In this document: piece by piece, positions 1 through 5,230 of the stretch
Layout of the letters: each line of letters opens with the position of its first letter
Position numbering within the stretch: position 1 is the first letter of the stretch
DNA from: an uncultured Fusicatenibacter sp.
GTDB lineage: Bacteria; Bacillota; Clostridia; Lachnospirales; Lachnospiraceae
Direction of reading: 5' to 3'
Assembly (NCBI GenBank): GCA_902493585.1
Contig: CABUPZ010000099.1
Span: 1-8,429, forward strand
Length of the DNA stretch: 8,429 nucleotides
Notes under the pieces: generated by a model
What the model was told of the DNA's origin: nothing
The model's database searches: none
What the model saw: only the letters and a program-made list of their open reading frames with translations
Translations under genes and position numbers: made by a program

Positions 1-11
1 TCCTCTTTTTG

Positions 12-851
12 TCAGCGGCGGAGCTTGTGCATAATCTCTTCAAAGCAGACACCCTCGGTGGGCGGGGTATCAAAGGATTCAGTAACCAGGATACATTCCT
101 TGATAAAAGCGGCCGCCTTTCGGACGGAAGTCTCCAGGGAGACACTGTTGACCGCATCTGCGGCAAGGATCGATGAAAAAATATCGCCGGTTCCGCAGCG
201 TTCCCTTCCCACTTTGAGAAAACGCAGGATCTTCGGCTGACCGCCCTTTTCCAGGAGTACATTTCCAAGATACCGGCCCATCGGCACTCCGGAGATCACC
301 ACTTTCTGCGCGCCCAGCGCAGTAAGTTTTTCCGCAAGGTCGAAAAGCTCTGCCTTGGTCCAGCCCAGGGAATGGTAGGGTGTGGAAGTAAGGATACAGG
401 CTTCCGTAAGATTCGGCGTCAGAATATCCGCTTCCATGGCGAGCTGCCTCATGGCAAGCTGCATGTTTTCATCATACAGCGCGTAAGGCTTTCCGTTATC
501 TCCCATTACCGGATCAACAAGAACGAGAGTGCCATCCGAGCGAAAAGTACGGATGAAATCCAGAACCACAGAGATCTGCTGATGAGAACCGAGAAAGCCG
601 GTCTGGATCCCGTCAAAGCGCAGATCCATTTTCTTCCATTCCGCGATATAGGCGGGCATCTTTTCCGTGTAATCCTCAAAGTAAAAGGAAGGAAAAGCGG
701 TGTGGTTGGAAAAGATCGAGGTCGGGACAGGACAGCACTGAACGCCAAGCTGGGAGATCACCGGAATGGATACCGTCAGAGAGCAGCGGCCAAATCCTGT
801 GAAATCATTGATCACGGCCAGTCGTTTCTGATGCTGTTTCCTGTCTGACAT
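12..851 (-). CDS. Pyridoxal/pyridoxamine kinase (ribokinase-like, PdxK/PdxY type)
   Basis: A 279-residue cytoplasmic kinase that should phosphorylate pyridoxal, pyridoxamine or pyridoxine with ATP in vitamin B6 salvage. Visible hallmarks are an N-terminal substrate-binding strand with NDFTGFGRCS (about residues 15-24), GIQTGFLGS (81-89), the metal/ATP region VDPVMGDNGKPY (112-123), TPNLTEA (145-151), and the C-terminal anion hole RCGTGD (218-223), where D223 is the expected catalytic base. Length is normal for the family. The ATG at 851-849 follows an AAGGAG ribosome site (859-864) and lies 14 nt past the pyrI stop, so it is probably co-transcribed with pyrBI. The stop is TGA (14-12); the remaining bases to the window edge read CAAAAAGAGGA on this strand, which could be the ribosome site of a further gene, and no terminator is seen. 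Vitamer preference cannot be read from sequence, and ThiD-like HMP kinase is a less likely alternative. Confidence 0.88.
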   Translation of the reverse strand: MSDRKQHQKRLAVINDFTGFGRCSLTVSIPVISQLGVQCCPVPTSIFSNHTAFPSFYFEDYTEKMPAYIAEWKKMDLRFDGIQTGFLGSHQQISVVLDFIRTFRSDGTLVLVDPVMGDNGKPYALYDENMQLAMRQLAMEADILTPNLTEACILTSTPYHSLGWTKAELFDLAEKLTALGAQKVVISGVPMGRYLGNVLLEKGGQPKILRFLKVGRERCGTGDIFSSILAADAVNSVSLETSVRKAAAFIKECILVTESFDTPPTEGVCFEEIMHKLRR

Positions 852-865
852 AAATACGCTCCTTC

Positions 866-1303
866 TTATTTGTTCCGGTGTCCGGAATATTTCTCCTCAC
901 AATATTTGCAGCGGTAAACCTCGTGCTCCGGATCGGCAAGGATGAATACATGATCCAGTTCCTGCTCGATGGAGGTGATACAGCGGGGGTTTTTGCATTT
1001 GATTACGTTGACGATCTGTTTTGGAAGGGAAAGTTCCTTCTTCTGGGCAATGTTTCCGTCCTTGATGATATTGACGGTGATGTTGTGGTCGATAAATCCG
1101 ACGATGTCCAGATCCAGATCTTCGATCGGGCACTCTACTTTAATGATATCCTTTTTTCCCATTTTGTTGCTGCGCGCATTCTTGATGATTGCAACGGTAC
1201 AGTCCAGTTTGTCCAGTCCGAGATCACGGTAGATCGTCATGGCTTTTCCGGCTTTGATATGATCGAGGACGAAGCCCTCTTCGATACGTCCGACATTTAA
1301 CAT
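866..1303 (-). CDS. pyrI: Aspartate carbamoyltransferase regulatory subunit PyrI
   Basis: A 145-residue regulatory chain of aspartate transcarbamoylase. In the characterised enterobacterial enzyme, PyrI dimers bind ATP/CTP at the N-terminal domain and bridge catalytic trimers through a C-terminal zinc domain. Here the allosteric domain spans about residues 1-95 and includes GFVLDHIKAGKA (10-21), which carries the D and K expected in the nucleotide site. The zinc domain has four cysteines, C103 and C108 (CxxxxC), then C132 and C135 (CxxC), each exactly six less than the E. coli numbering as I recall it. The ATG at 1303-1301 follows GGAGGA (1311-1316), which abuts the pyrB stop, implying translational coupling and balanced subunit supply. 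The gene ends in TAA (868-866). No defect is seen. Allosteric control by nucleotides is inferred from the family. Confidence 0.96.
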   Translation of the reverse strand: MLNVGRIEEGFVLDHIKAGKAMTIYRDLGLDKLDCTVAIIKNARSNKMGKKDIIKVECPIEDLDLDIVGFIDHNITVNIIKDGNIAQKKELSLPKQIVNVIKCKNPRCITSIEQELDHVFILADPEHEVYRCKYCEEKYSGHRNK

Positions 1304-1316
1304 TTTTTCATCCTCC

Positions 1317-2237
1317 TTACTGTACTTCGATGCCGAGAAGCGTCAGAATCAGTGCCATACGGGCGTATACGCCGTACTGTGCCTGCTTGAAATAAGCGGC
1401 GCGGGGATCGTTGTCCACTTCAACGGAGATTTCATTGACACGCGGCAGCGGATGGAGCACCAGCATATCCGGCTTTGCAAGATCCATTTTTGCCTTGTCC
1501 AGAATATAGAAATCTTTCATGCGAACGTAATCTTCCTCATTGAAGAAACGTTCTTTCTGAACGCGGGTCATGTACAGCAGATCGAGATTTGGAAGCGCGT
1601 CTTCCAGTTTGGTGACTTCCTCGAATTCCACATGGTTCGCTTTCAGCACGTCGTTGCGGATGTAATCCGGTACACGAAGTTCATCCGGAGAGATCAGGAT
1701 AAAACGGATTCCCTCGTAGCGGACCAGGGCGCTGATCAGGGAGTGTACGGTACGGCCGAATTTCAGATCGCCGCAAAGGCCGATGGTCAGATTGTTCAGG
1801 CGGCCTTTCATCGAGTGGATGGTCAGAAGATCGGTGAGAGTCTGGGTCGGATGCTGATGACCGCCGTCACCGGCATTGATCACCGGAATTCCGGAAACCA
1901 GAGAAGCAACCAGAGGAGCGCCCTCTTTCGGATGACGCATCGCACAGATGTCAGCGTAGCAGGACACGATACGGATCGTGTCGGAAACGCTTTCTCCTTT
2001 GGCTGCGGAACTGTTGTCGGCAGAAGCAAAGCCGAGGCACTTTCCTCCGAGACGGATCATCGCAGATTCAAAGCTTAAACGGGTACGGGTACTTGGCTCA
2101 TAAAACAGAGTAGCAAGGATTTTGCCGTCGCAGGCATGGGCATATTTCTTTGGATTGCGCTCGATATCGTTGGCAAGATTCATCAGCTGCTCCAGCTCTT
2201 CGACGGAAAAATCCAAAGGACTCATCAAATGTCGCAT
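1317..2237 (-). CDS. pyrB: Aspartate carbamoyltransferase catalytic subunit PyrB
   Basis: A 306-residue catalytic chain that condenses carbamoyl phosphate with L-aspartate to N-carbamoyl-L-aspartate, the committed step of pyrimidine synthesis. All family signatures are present: the carbamoyl-phosphate loop FYEPSTRTRLSFE (residues 45-57, STRTR at 49-53), the mobile-loop lysine in SSAAKGES (K80), RHPKEGA, NAGDGGHQHPTQ, GDLKFGRTVHS, YMTRVQKERF and the aspartate-binding LHPLPRVNEI near the C-terminus. Length is that of a class B (pyrBI-type) chain. The ATG at 2237-2235 follows a strong AAGGAGGT (2243-2250). It is first gene of the minus-strand run pyrB-pyrI-kinase. Its leader is short, and I see no PyrR-binding stem or UTP-sensitive attenuator, so how it is regulated at the transcript level is not evident. 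Expected partner is PyrI immediately downstream. Confidence 0.97.
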   Translation of the reverse strand: MRHLMSPLDFSVEELEQLMNLANDIERNPKKYAHACDGKILATLFYEPSTRTRLSFESAMIRLGGKCLGFASADNSSAAKGESVSDTIRIVSCYADICAMRHPKEGAPLVASLVSGIPVINAGDGGHQHPTQTLTDLLTIHSMKGRLNNLTIGLCGDLKFGRTVHSLISALVRYEGIRFILISPDELRVPDYIRNDVLKANHVEFEEVTKLEDALPNLDLLYMTRVQKERFFNEEDYVRMKDFYILDKAKMDLAKPDMLVLHPLPRVNEISVEVDNDPRAAYFKQAQYGVYARMALILTLLGIEVQ

Positions 2238-2284
2238 AAGTGACCTCCTTCATAGGTTTGGTATTCTTTTTTTCTGTGTTCCAC

Positions 2285-2311
2285 CTTATCACAAAAAGAG
2301 TCGAAATGCAA
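2285..2311 (-). promoter_or_regulatory. Candidate pyr operon promoter
   Basis: On the minus strand there is TTGCAT (2311-2306), a 15-bp spacer, and GATAAG (2290-2285) preceded by TGT, giving an extended -10 of the form TGnGATAAG. The hexamers match consensus only 4 of 6 each and the spacer is short, so this is a weak call. It would leave a leader of about 40 nt before pyrB, too short for a typical attenuator. Confidence 0.35.
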
Positions 2312-2356
2312 GAAAAAGTGAACGCCGGACAGAGGGAGAAAGACCGCATATTTTTG

Positions 2357-2385
2357 TTGCATCGTCTTTTTTGCTGTGTTATGAT
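2357..2385 (+). promoter_or_regulatory. Extended -10 promoter for the esterase gene
   Basis: The plus strand carries TTGCAT (2357-2362), a 17-bp spacer and TATGAT (2380-2385), with TG at 2377-2378 one base before the hexamer, a textbook extended -10. Transcription would begin near 2391-2392, giving a leader of about 108 nt that folds into two hairpins before the start codon. This is the best promoter in the divergent region. Confidence 0.6.
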
Positions 2386-2395
2386 AGGGAAAGCA

Positions 2396-2417
2396 TTGAA
2401 ATCCCACACGATTTCAA
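2396..2417 (+). promoter_or_regulatory. First leader hairpin (inverted repeat)
   Basis: TTGAAATC (2396-2403) and GATTTCAA (2410-2417) form a perfect 8-bp stem around the loop CCACAC. It begins about four bases after the predicted start site, so it could be a 5'-end stabilising hairpin or an operator overlapping the early transcribed region. There is no following U-run, so it is not an intrinsic terminator. Confidence 0.45.
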
Positions 2418-2423
2418 GCAGGA

Positions 2424-2444
2424 TCTTCCGGCACTGCCGGAAGA
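2424..2444 (+). promoter_or_regulatory. Second leader hairpin / 21-bp palindrome
   Basis: TCTTCCGGCA (2424-2433) and TGCCGGAAGA (2435-2444) are perfect reverse complements around one central C. As RNA it gives a GC-rich stem of about nine pairs with a tight loop; as DNA it is a dyad of the size bound by dimeric regulators. It is not followed by a T-run on either strand. It lies just upstream of an isolated TATAAT at 2462-2467. Confidence 0.55.
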
Positions 2445-2461
2445 ATGACATAAGAGTGACA

Positions 2462-2467
2462 TATAAT
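2462..2467 (+). promoter_or_regulatory. Isolated consensus -10 (TATAAT)
   Basis: A perfect TATAAT sits about 38 bases before the TTG start codon, but no recognisable -35 lies 16-18 bp upstream. The 21-bp palindrome is centred near -40 relative to the implied start (about 2474), where an activator would bind. It may simply be chance in AT-rich DNA. Confidence 0.25.
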
Positions 2468-2499
2468 AAGTAAAGGCTGGAAAGGAAGTAGAAAAAAAA

Positions 2500-3657
2500 T
2501 TGCATGGAAAAAAGATGGCAAGGGCACGCCTCCGCACTGCGGGAAAACTGGCGGCGGCATGTCTTGCAGTATGCGTTGTGGGGGCGGTGCAGGGCAATGG
2601 AAATGTAGTTTACGCACAGGGGGCAGGAACTGCAAAAATCCATTTCCTGACATTTGAGGGCAATACGGAAGGCGTTCTGCTGGAAAGCAGGGATGCCAAC
2701 GGCAACCCGGTGTTCGGTATGGTGGATTCCGGCGAGGACTGGGATTATCCGGACGGAAGTGACCAGAGGTATCCTCTGCGTTCGGGAATCGTTACCAATG
2801 AAGGCTATGACCAGGAGGTTCGTGATTATCTGACGAAGATGGGAGTAAATAAGGATAATTTCCAGTTTTATATTGCCACCCATCCGCACAGTGATCATAT
2901 TGGAACAGCGGATCTTGTGATCAGGGAGTTCCAGCCGCAGAATCTGTATATCATGCCTTACGATGACAGCATGATCGATACTTCCCAGACGGATGTACAT
3001 CTCTGGGATAATCAGTATGTGTACGATCAGACGCTGGCGGCAGCGGCGGAAGTCGGAACCAATGTGATTCAGGACATCAACGATCAGAACAGTGCCTTTT
3101 CGCTTGGCAATTTTCAGATCCAGATTGTGAATTACGATCCTTCTTATCAGGGCCAGCAGACCTATGACGCAAACTGGTTCTGTCTGGGAGTGATCGCGCA
3201 GGCAAATGGAAATACTGCGTTTTTAACCAGTGATATGGGTGACGATGACGGGGATCTTACCCGGGTTATGCAGACTTATTCCCAGGTAAAAGATCTGGAG
3301 GTACTGGAAGCCAACCATCACGGATTCTTTGACAGTATGACGGATGCGTTTGTGGAAGCGGCGAGCCCGGAGGTTATGATCCTGCCAGGCGCTTTCTCCA
3401 ATCTGAAGACTTCCCGTGTGAATCTGATCGGCAGTCTGGACACCAGACTGTTTGCGCTTCCGGCTTACACGGAACAGGATGCGATCGTGGTGGAACTTGG
3501 CACGGATCCGGTGACCACCAGCGCGGACGGAAGTTTCCGGATCTATACCGATGCGGACAAACATCTGAGAGCCTATCAGGACGGCCAGTGGTGCCAGGGA
3601 CTGTTGAACAGGACGGCGTCCGGTATTACGCAAAAGAAAACGGAATACTGGCAGTAA
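2500..3657 (+). CDS. Secreted MBL-fold phosphorylcholine-esterase-like domain (Pce/CbpE-type), 5' part of a frameshifted gene
   Basis: 385 residues as it reads. Residues 1-39 are a Sec signal peptide: basic KK/R/R start, hydrophobic LAAACLAVCVVGAV, and cleavage expected after VYA (A39). The rest is a metallo-beta-lactamase fold with HPHSDH (H128, H130, D132, H133), the bridging-metal Asp in TSDMG (D245), and ANHHG (H273, H274). The segment VDSGEDWDYPDGSDQRYP (75-92) and LWDNQYVYD (168-176) closely resemble, from memory, VDTGEDYDFPDGSDSRYP and LWDNLYGYD of pneumococcal Pce, which removes phosphorylcholine from teichoic acid and platelet-activating factor. Substrate here is inferred. The TTG start follows AAAGGAAG (2481-2488) at a long 11-nt spacing; ATG 2515 is the alternative. 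The last 21 residues (after W364) look out of frame, since the downstream frame immediately encodes wall-binding repeats. A generic ComEC-type hydrolase is the fallback call. Confidence 0.82.
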   Translation: MHGKKMARARLRTAGKLAAACLAVCVVGAVQGNGNVVYAQGAGTAKIHFLTFEGNTEGVLLESRDANGNPVFGMVDSGEDWDYPDGSDQRYPLRSGIVTNEGYDQEVRDYLTKMGVNKDNFQFYIATHPHSDHIGTADLVIREFQPQNLYIMPYDDSMIDTSQTDVHLWDNQYVYDQTLAAAAEVGTNVIQDINDQNSAFSLGNFQIQIVNYDPSYQGQQTYDANWFCLGVIAQANGNTAFLTSDMGDDDGDLTRVMQTYSQVKDLEVLEANHHGFFDSMTDAFVEAASPEVMILPGAFSNLKTSRVNLIGSLDTRLFALPAYTEQDAIVVELGTDPVTTSADGSFRIYTDADKHLRAYQDGQWCQGLLNRTASGITQKKTEYWQ

Positions 3658-4949
3658 ATGAAGAAATCTACGATGAAGAGACGAATCGTGTGTATCACGC
3701 AGATCAGAACGGTCATGTGACCATGATCGGCGGATGGGTGACGGAAAACGGCCAGAAGTATTACGTGGATGAGAATAATAATCATATGAAAGGCTGGCTG
3801 GATATTTCCGGAAACCGTTATTACCTCGATCCGAATACAGGCGCCCTGCAGACCGGCTGGGTGATCGACAATGGACAGTGGTATCTGATGAGCGAAGAGG
3901 ACGGCCGGATGCTGAAAGGCTGGCAGCAGAATGGGATTGACTGGTATTACCTGGATGAGAGCACGGGCGTCATGCAGACGAACTGCTGGATCCGGGATTC
4001 CAACAGCGGAATCGTTTACTGGCTGCGTGGCTGGGGCGGCAGAGCCTACAGCCTGACCACACAGATCGATGGATATTCGGTTCAGTTTGACGGAGAAGGA
4101 AGGGTCGTCGGTCCGACCTGGATTCGGTATAACGGAACGTGGGGATATCTTTCCGGCGGACAGCTTGCAACAGGCTGGATCAAAGACGGGATCGACTGGT
4201 ATTACTTTAATGAAGACGGTTCCATGAAGACCAATGAGCTGTGTACGATTGATGGAAACCTGTATTATTTCCGCAGCTGGGGCGGCATGCTGTACAATGC
4301 CTGGTATCAGAATCCGGCGGATGGAAACTGGTATTATCTGAGAGACTGGGGCGCTGCCTTGAATACCGGCTGGAGCCATATCGAAAACGACTGGTATTAT
4401 TTTAATCCGGACTGTACGATGAAGAAAGATGAACTGTGCAGGATCGGAAACGACCTGTACTATTTTCGCGGCTGGGGCGGTATGCTGTACAATGCATGGC
4501 ACCAGGATCCGTCCAATGGAAACTGGTATTATTTCCGCGGCTGGGGCGGAGCGCTGAATACCGGCTGGAGTTACGTTGACAATAACTGGTATTATTTTAA
4601 CGGCGACTATACGATGAAATCGGATGAGTTCTGCTGGCTGGACGGCAATTTGTATTATTTCCGCGACTGGGGTGCAAGGATGCACAGCGGCTGGTATCAC
4701 GATAAGGATACCGGAAAGTGGTATCTGTTCGACAAGGAAGGAAGGGCTTACCGCAATCAGAAAGTAAGAAACGGTATTGACACCTACTATTTCAATGACG
4801 ACGGTACCATGTACAGCGGTTGGAAGGAAGAAGACGGAAAAACCTATTATTACCGCGACTGGGGCGGCATGGCTTATTCACTGACCATGACCATCGACGG
4901 GGTTCCTTGTACCTTTAACTTCAAAGGCGAGCTTGTCAGAAGAGGCTGA
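3588..4949 (+). CDS. Choline/cell-wall-binding repeat domain, 3' part of the frameshifted gene
   Basis: About 453 codons made almost entirely of aromatic GW...WYY...G.M repeats of the CW_binding/choline-binding type (PF01473-like), which in streptococcal surface proteins form a solenoid that holds choline residues of teichoic acid. Canonical units of about 20-22 residues start at 3729 (GGWVTENGQKYY, GWLDISGNRYY, GWVIDNGQWY, GWQQNGIDWYY); a different type with RGWGG/RDWGG turns follows, including three copies of a 65-residue super-repeat from 4173. There is no signal peptide and the nominal GTG start at 3588 lies inside the esterase frame, overlapping it by 70 nt, so independent translation is unlikely. 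The stray AGGA at 3578-3581 is probably chance. Best regarded as the C-terminal anchor of the upstream esterase. The ligand, choline or another wall or glycan component, is not proven. Confidence 0.8.
   Translation: MVPGTVEQDGVRYYAKENGILAVNEEIYDEETNRVYHADQNGHVTMIGGWVTENGQKYYVDENNNHMKGWLDISGNRYYLDPNTGALQTGWVIDNGQWYLMSEEDGRMLKGWQQNGIDWYYLDESTGVMQTNCWIRDSNSGIVYWLRGWGGRAYSLTTQIDGYSVQFDGEGRVVGPTWIRYNGTWGYLSGGQLATGWIKDGIDWYYFNEDGSMKTNELCTIDGNLYYFRSWGGMLYNAWYQNPADGNWYYLRDWGAALNTGWSHIENDWYYFNPDCTMKKDELCRIGNDLYYFRGWGGMLYNAWHQDPSNGNWYYFRGWGGALNTGWSYVDNNWYYFNGDYTMKSDEFCWLDGNLYYFRDWGARMHSGWYHDKDTGKWYLFDKEGRAYRNQKVRNGIDTYYFNDDGTMYSGWKEEDGKTYYYRDWGGMAYSLTMTIDGVPCTFNFKGELVRRG
4173..4757 (+). repeat. Three tandem 195-bp (65-residue) super-repeats
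   Basis: Units begin at 4173 (GWIKDGIDWYYFN), 4368 (GWSHIENDWYYFN) and 4563 (GWSYVDNNWYYFN), spaced exactly 195 bp. Each holds WYYFN, a TMK/SMK turn, an (E/D)(L/F)C cysteine, LYYFR.WG, then a W(Y/H) segment, (N/K)WY and a third turn. The first two copies are the closest; the third diverges in its last third (DKEGRAYRN). A partial fourth unit (4758-4946) follows. Exact spacing without drift points to tandem duplication of a whole three-repeat block. Confidence 0.85.
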
Positions 4950-4983
4950 AGCAGCAGATCATTCATAACCGAATAAAAATAAG

Positions 4984-5022
4984 AAGGAAAACAGCAGAAA
5001 CGGATCTGCTGTTTTCCTTTTT
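4984..5022 (+). terminator. Intrinsic terminator after the wall-binding gene
   Basis: AAGGAAAACAGCAG (4984-4997) pairs perfectly with CTGCTGTTTTCCTT (5006-5019), a 14-bp stem with an 8-nt loop (AAACGGAT), ending in TTTTT (5018-5022). It lies 35 nt past the stop at 4949 and separates this unit from pheA. The A-rich left arm also gives a U-tract in reverse, so it might act weakly on the other strand. Confidence 0.93.
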
Positions 5023-5074
5023 GTAAGAATTGTGTAAAATTTTCTGTTTTTCCTGCAGTTTAAGAGAAGCTTTC

Positions 5075-5103
5075 TTGTAAAAGCGCGGAAAGTATAGTAG
5101 AAT
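5075..5103 (+). promoter_or_regulatory. Candidate pheA promoter
   Basis: TTGTAA (5075-5080), a 17-bp spacer, and TAGAAT (5098-5103) match sigma-A hexamers 4 of 6 and 5 of 6. Transcription would start near 5110, leaving a leader of about 86 nt. The alternative -10 TATAGT (5093-5098) would leave only 12 bp to this -35. Confidence 0.55.
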
Positions 5104-5119
5104 AATTTTGAGTTACAGC

Positions 5120-5161
5120 CCTTTGCGCTCGTCACAGAGTAAGCGGCTGAGAGCGCAGAGG
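5120..5161 (+). promoter_or_regulatory. pheA leader hairpin covering a Shine-Dalgarno-like sequence
   Basis: CCTTTGCGCTC (5120-5130) pairs with GAGCGCAGAGG (5151-5161), 11 pairs with one G-U, enclosing a 20-nt loop. The right arm contains AGAGG, which sits 6 nt before the ATG of a small ORF at 5168. CAGCC (5116-5120) can alternatively pair with GGCTG (5145-5149) inside the loop, so two partly exclusive folds exist. No T-box core sequence or known riboswitch signature was recognised, and no U-run follows. Confidence 0.45.
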
Positions 5162-5167
5162 ATCGTA

Positions 5168-5230
5168 ATGATTTTTACGGAAAGGTTACAGAGTTATGCT
5201 GGATTTAAACGAGATAAGAAAACAGATTGA
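5168..5230 (+). promoter_or_regulatory. Possible 20-codon upstream ORF overlapping the pheA start
   Basis: ATG at 5168 opens a short frame (MIFTERLQSYAGF and on) ending at TGA 5228-5230, 32 nt inside pheA. It is preceded by AGAGG (5157-5161). It contains two Phe codons and one Tyr codon, far fewer than classical phe leader peptides. It could couple or compete with pheA translation, or be chance. Only weakly supported. Confidence 0.2.

Larger units (their letters stand above)
2500..4949 (+). pseudogene. Reconstructed full-length gene: Pce-like esterase plus wall-binding repeats, split by a 1-nt frameshift
   Basis: Reading the first frame through W364 (3589-3591) and then re-using G3591 gives QW followed by VPGTVEQDGVRYYAKENG, which runs smoothly into the repeat domain. 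The joined product would be about 816 residues: signal peptide, esterase domain, wall-binding array. Insertion of one G near 3590 would restore it. Whether the lesion is biological or a sequencing error cannot be decided from this window. One promoter upstream and one terminator at 4984-5022 bracket the whole unit, which supports a single ancestral gene. Confidence 0.75.

Noticed and set aside
2396..2444. Intrinsic terminators in the divergent region
   Set aside because: Both hairpins lack a following T-run on either strand, and no gene ends beside them.
2098..3000. Minus-strand open frame of 300 codons across the divergent region
   Set aside because: It overlaps the 5' ends of both pyrB and the esterase gene, crosses the promoters and hairpins, and encodes nothing recognisable.
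3589..3657. Programmed -1 ribosomal frameshift joining the two halves of the surface protein
   Set aside because: No X XXY YYZ heptamer is present at the join. The nearest A-AAG (about 3631) lies downstream of codons that already read as repeat sequence (DGVRYY) in the other frame, so slipping there would not give the natural protein.
3576..4700. Long minus-strand open frame (374 codons) opposite the repeat domain
   Set aside because: It mirrors the periodic codons of the wall-binding repeats, has a low-complexity IIPV/APAAEII pattern typical of an antisense shadow, and lacks a ribosome site.
5110..5195. T-box or amino-acid riboswitch ahead of pheA
   Set aside because: The leader is only about 86 nt and lacks the conserved T-box antiterminator core and any terminator-like U-run.
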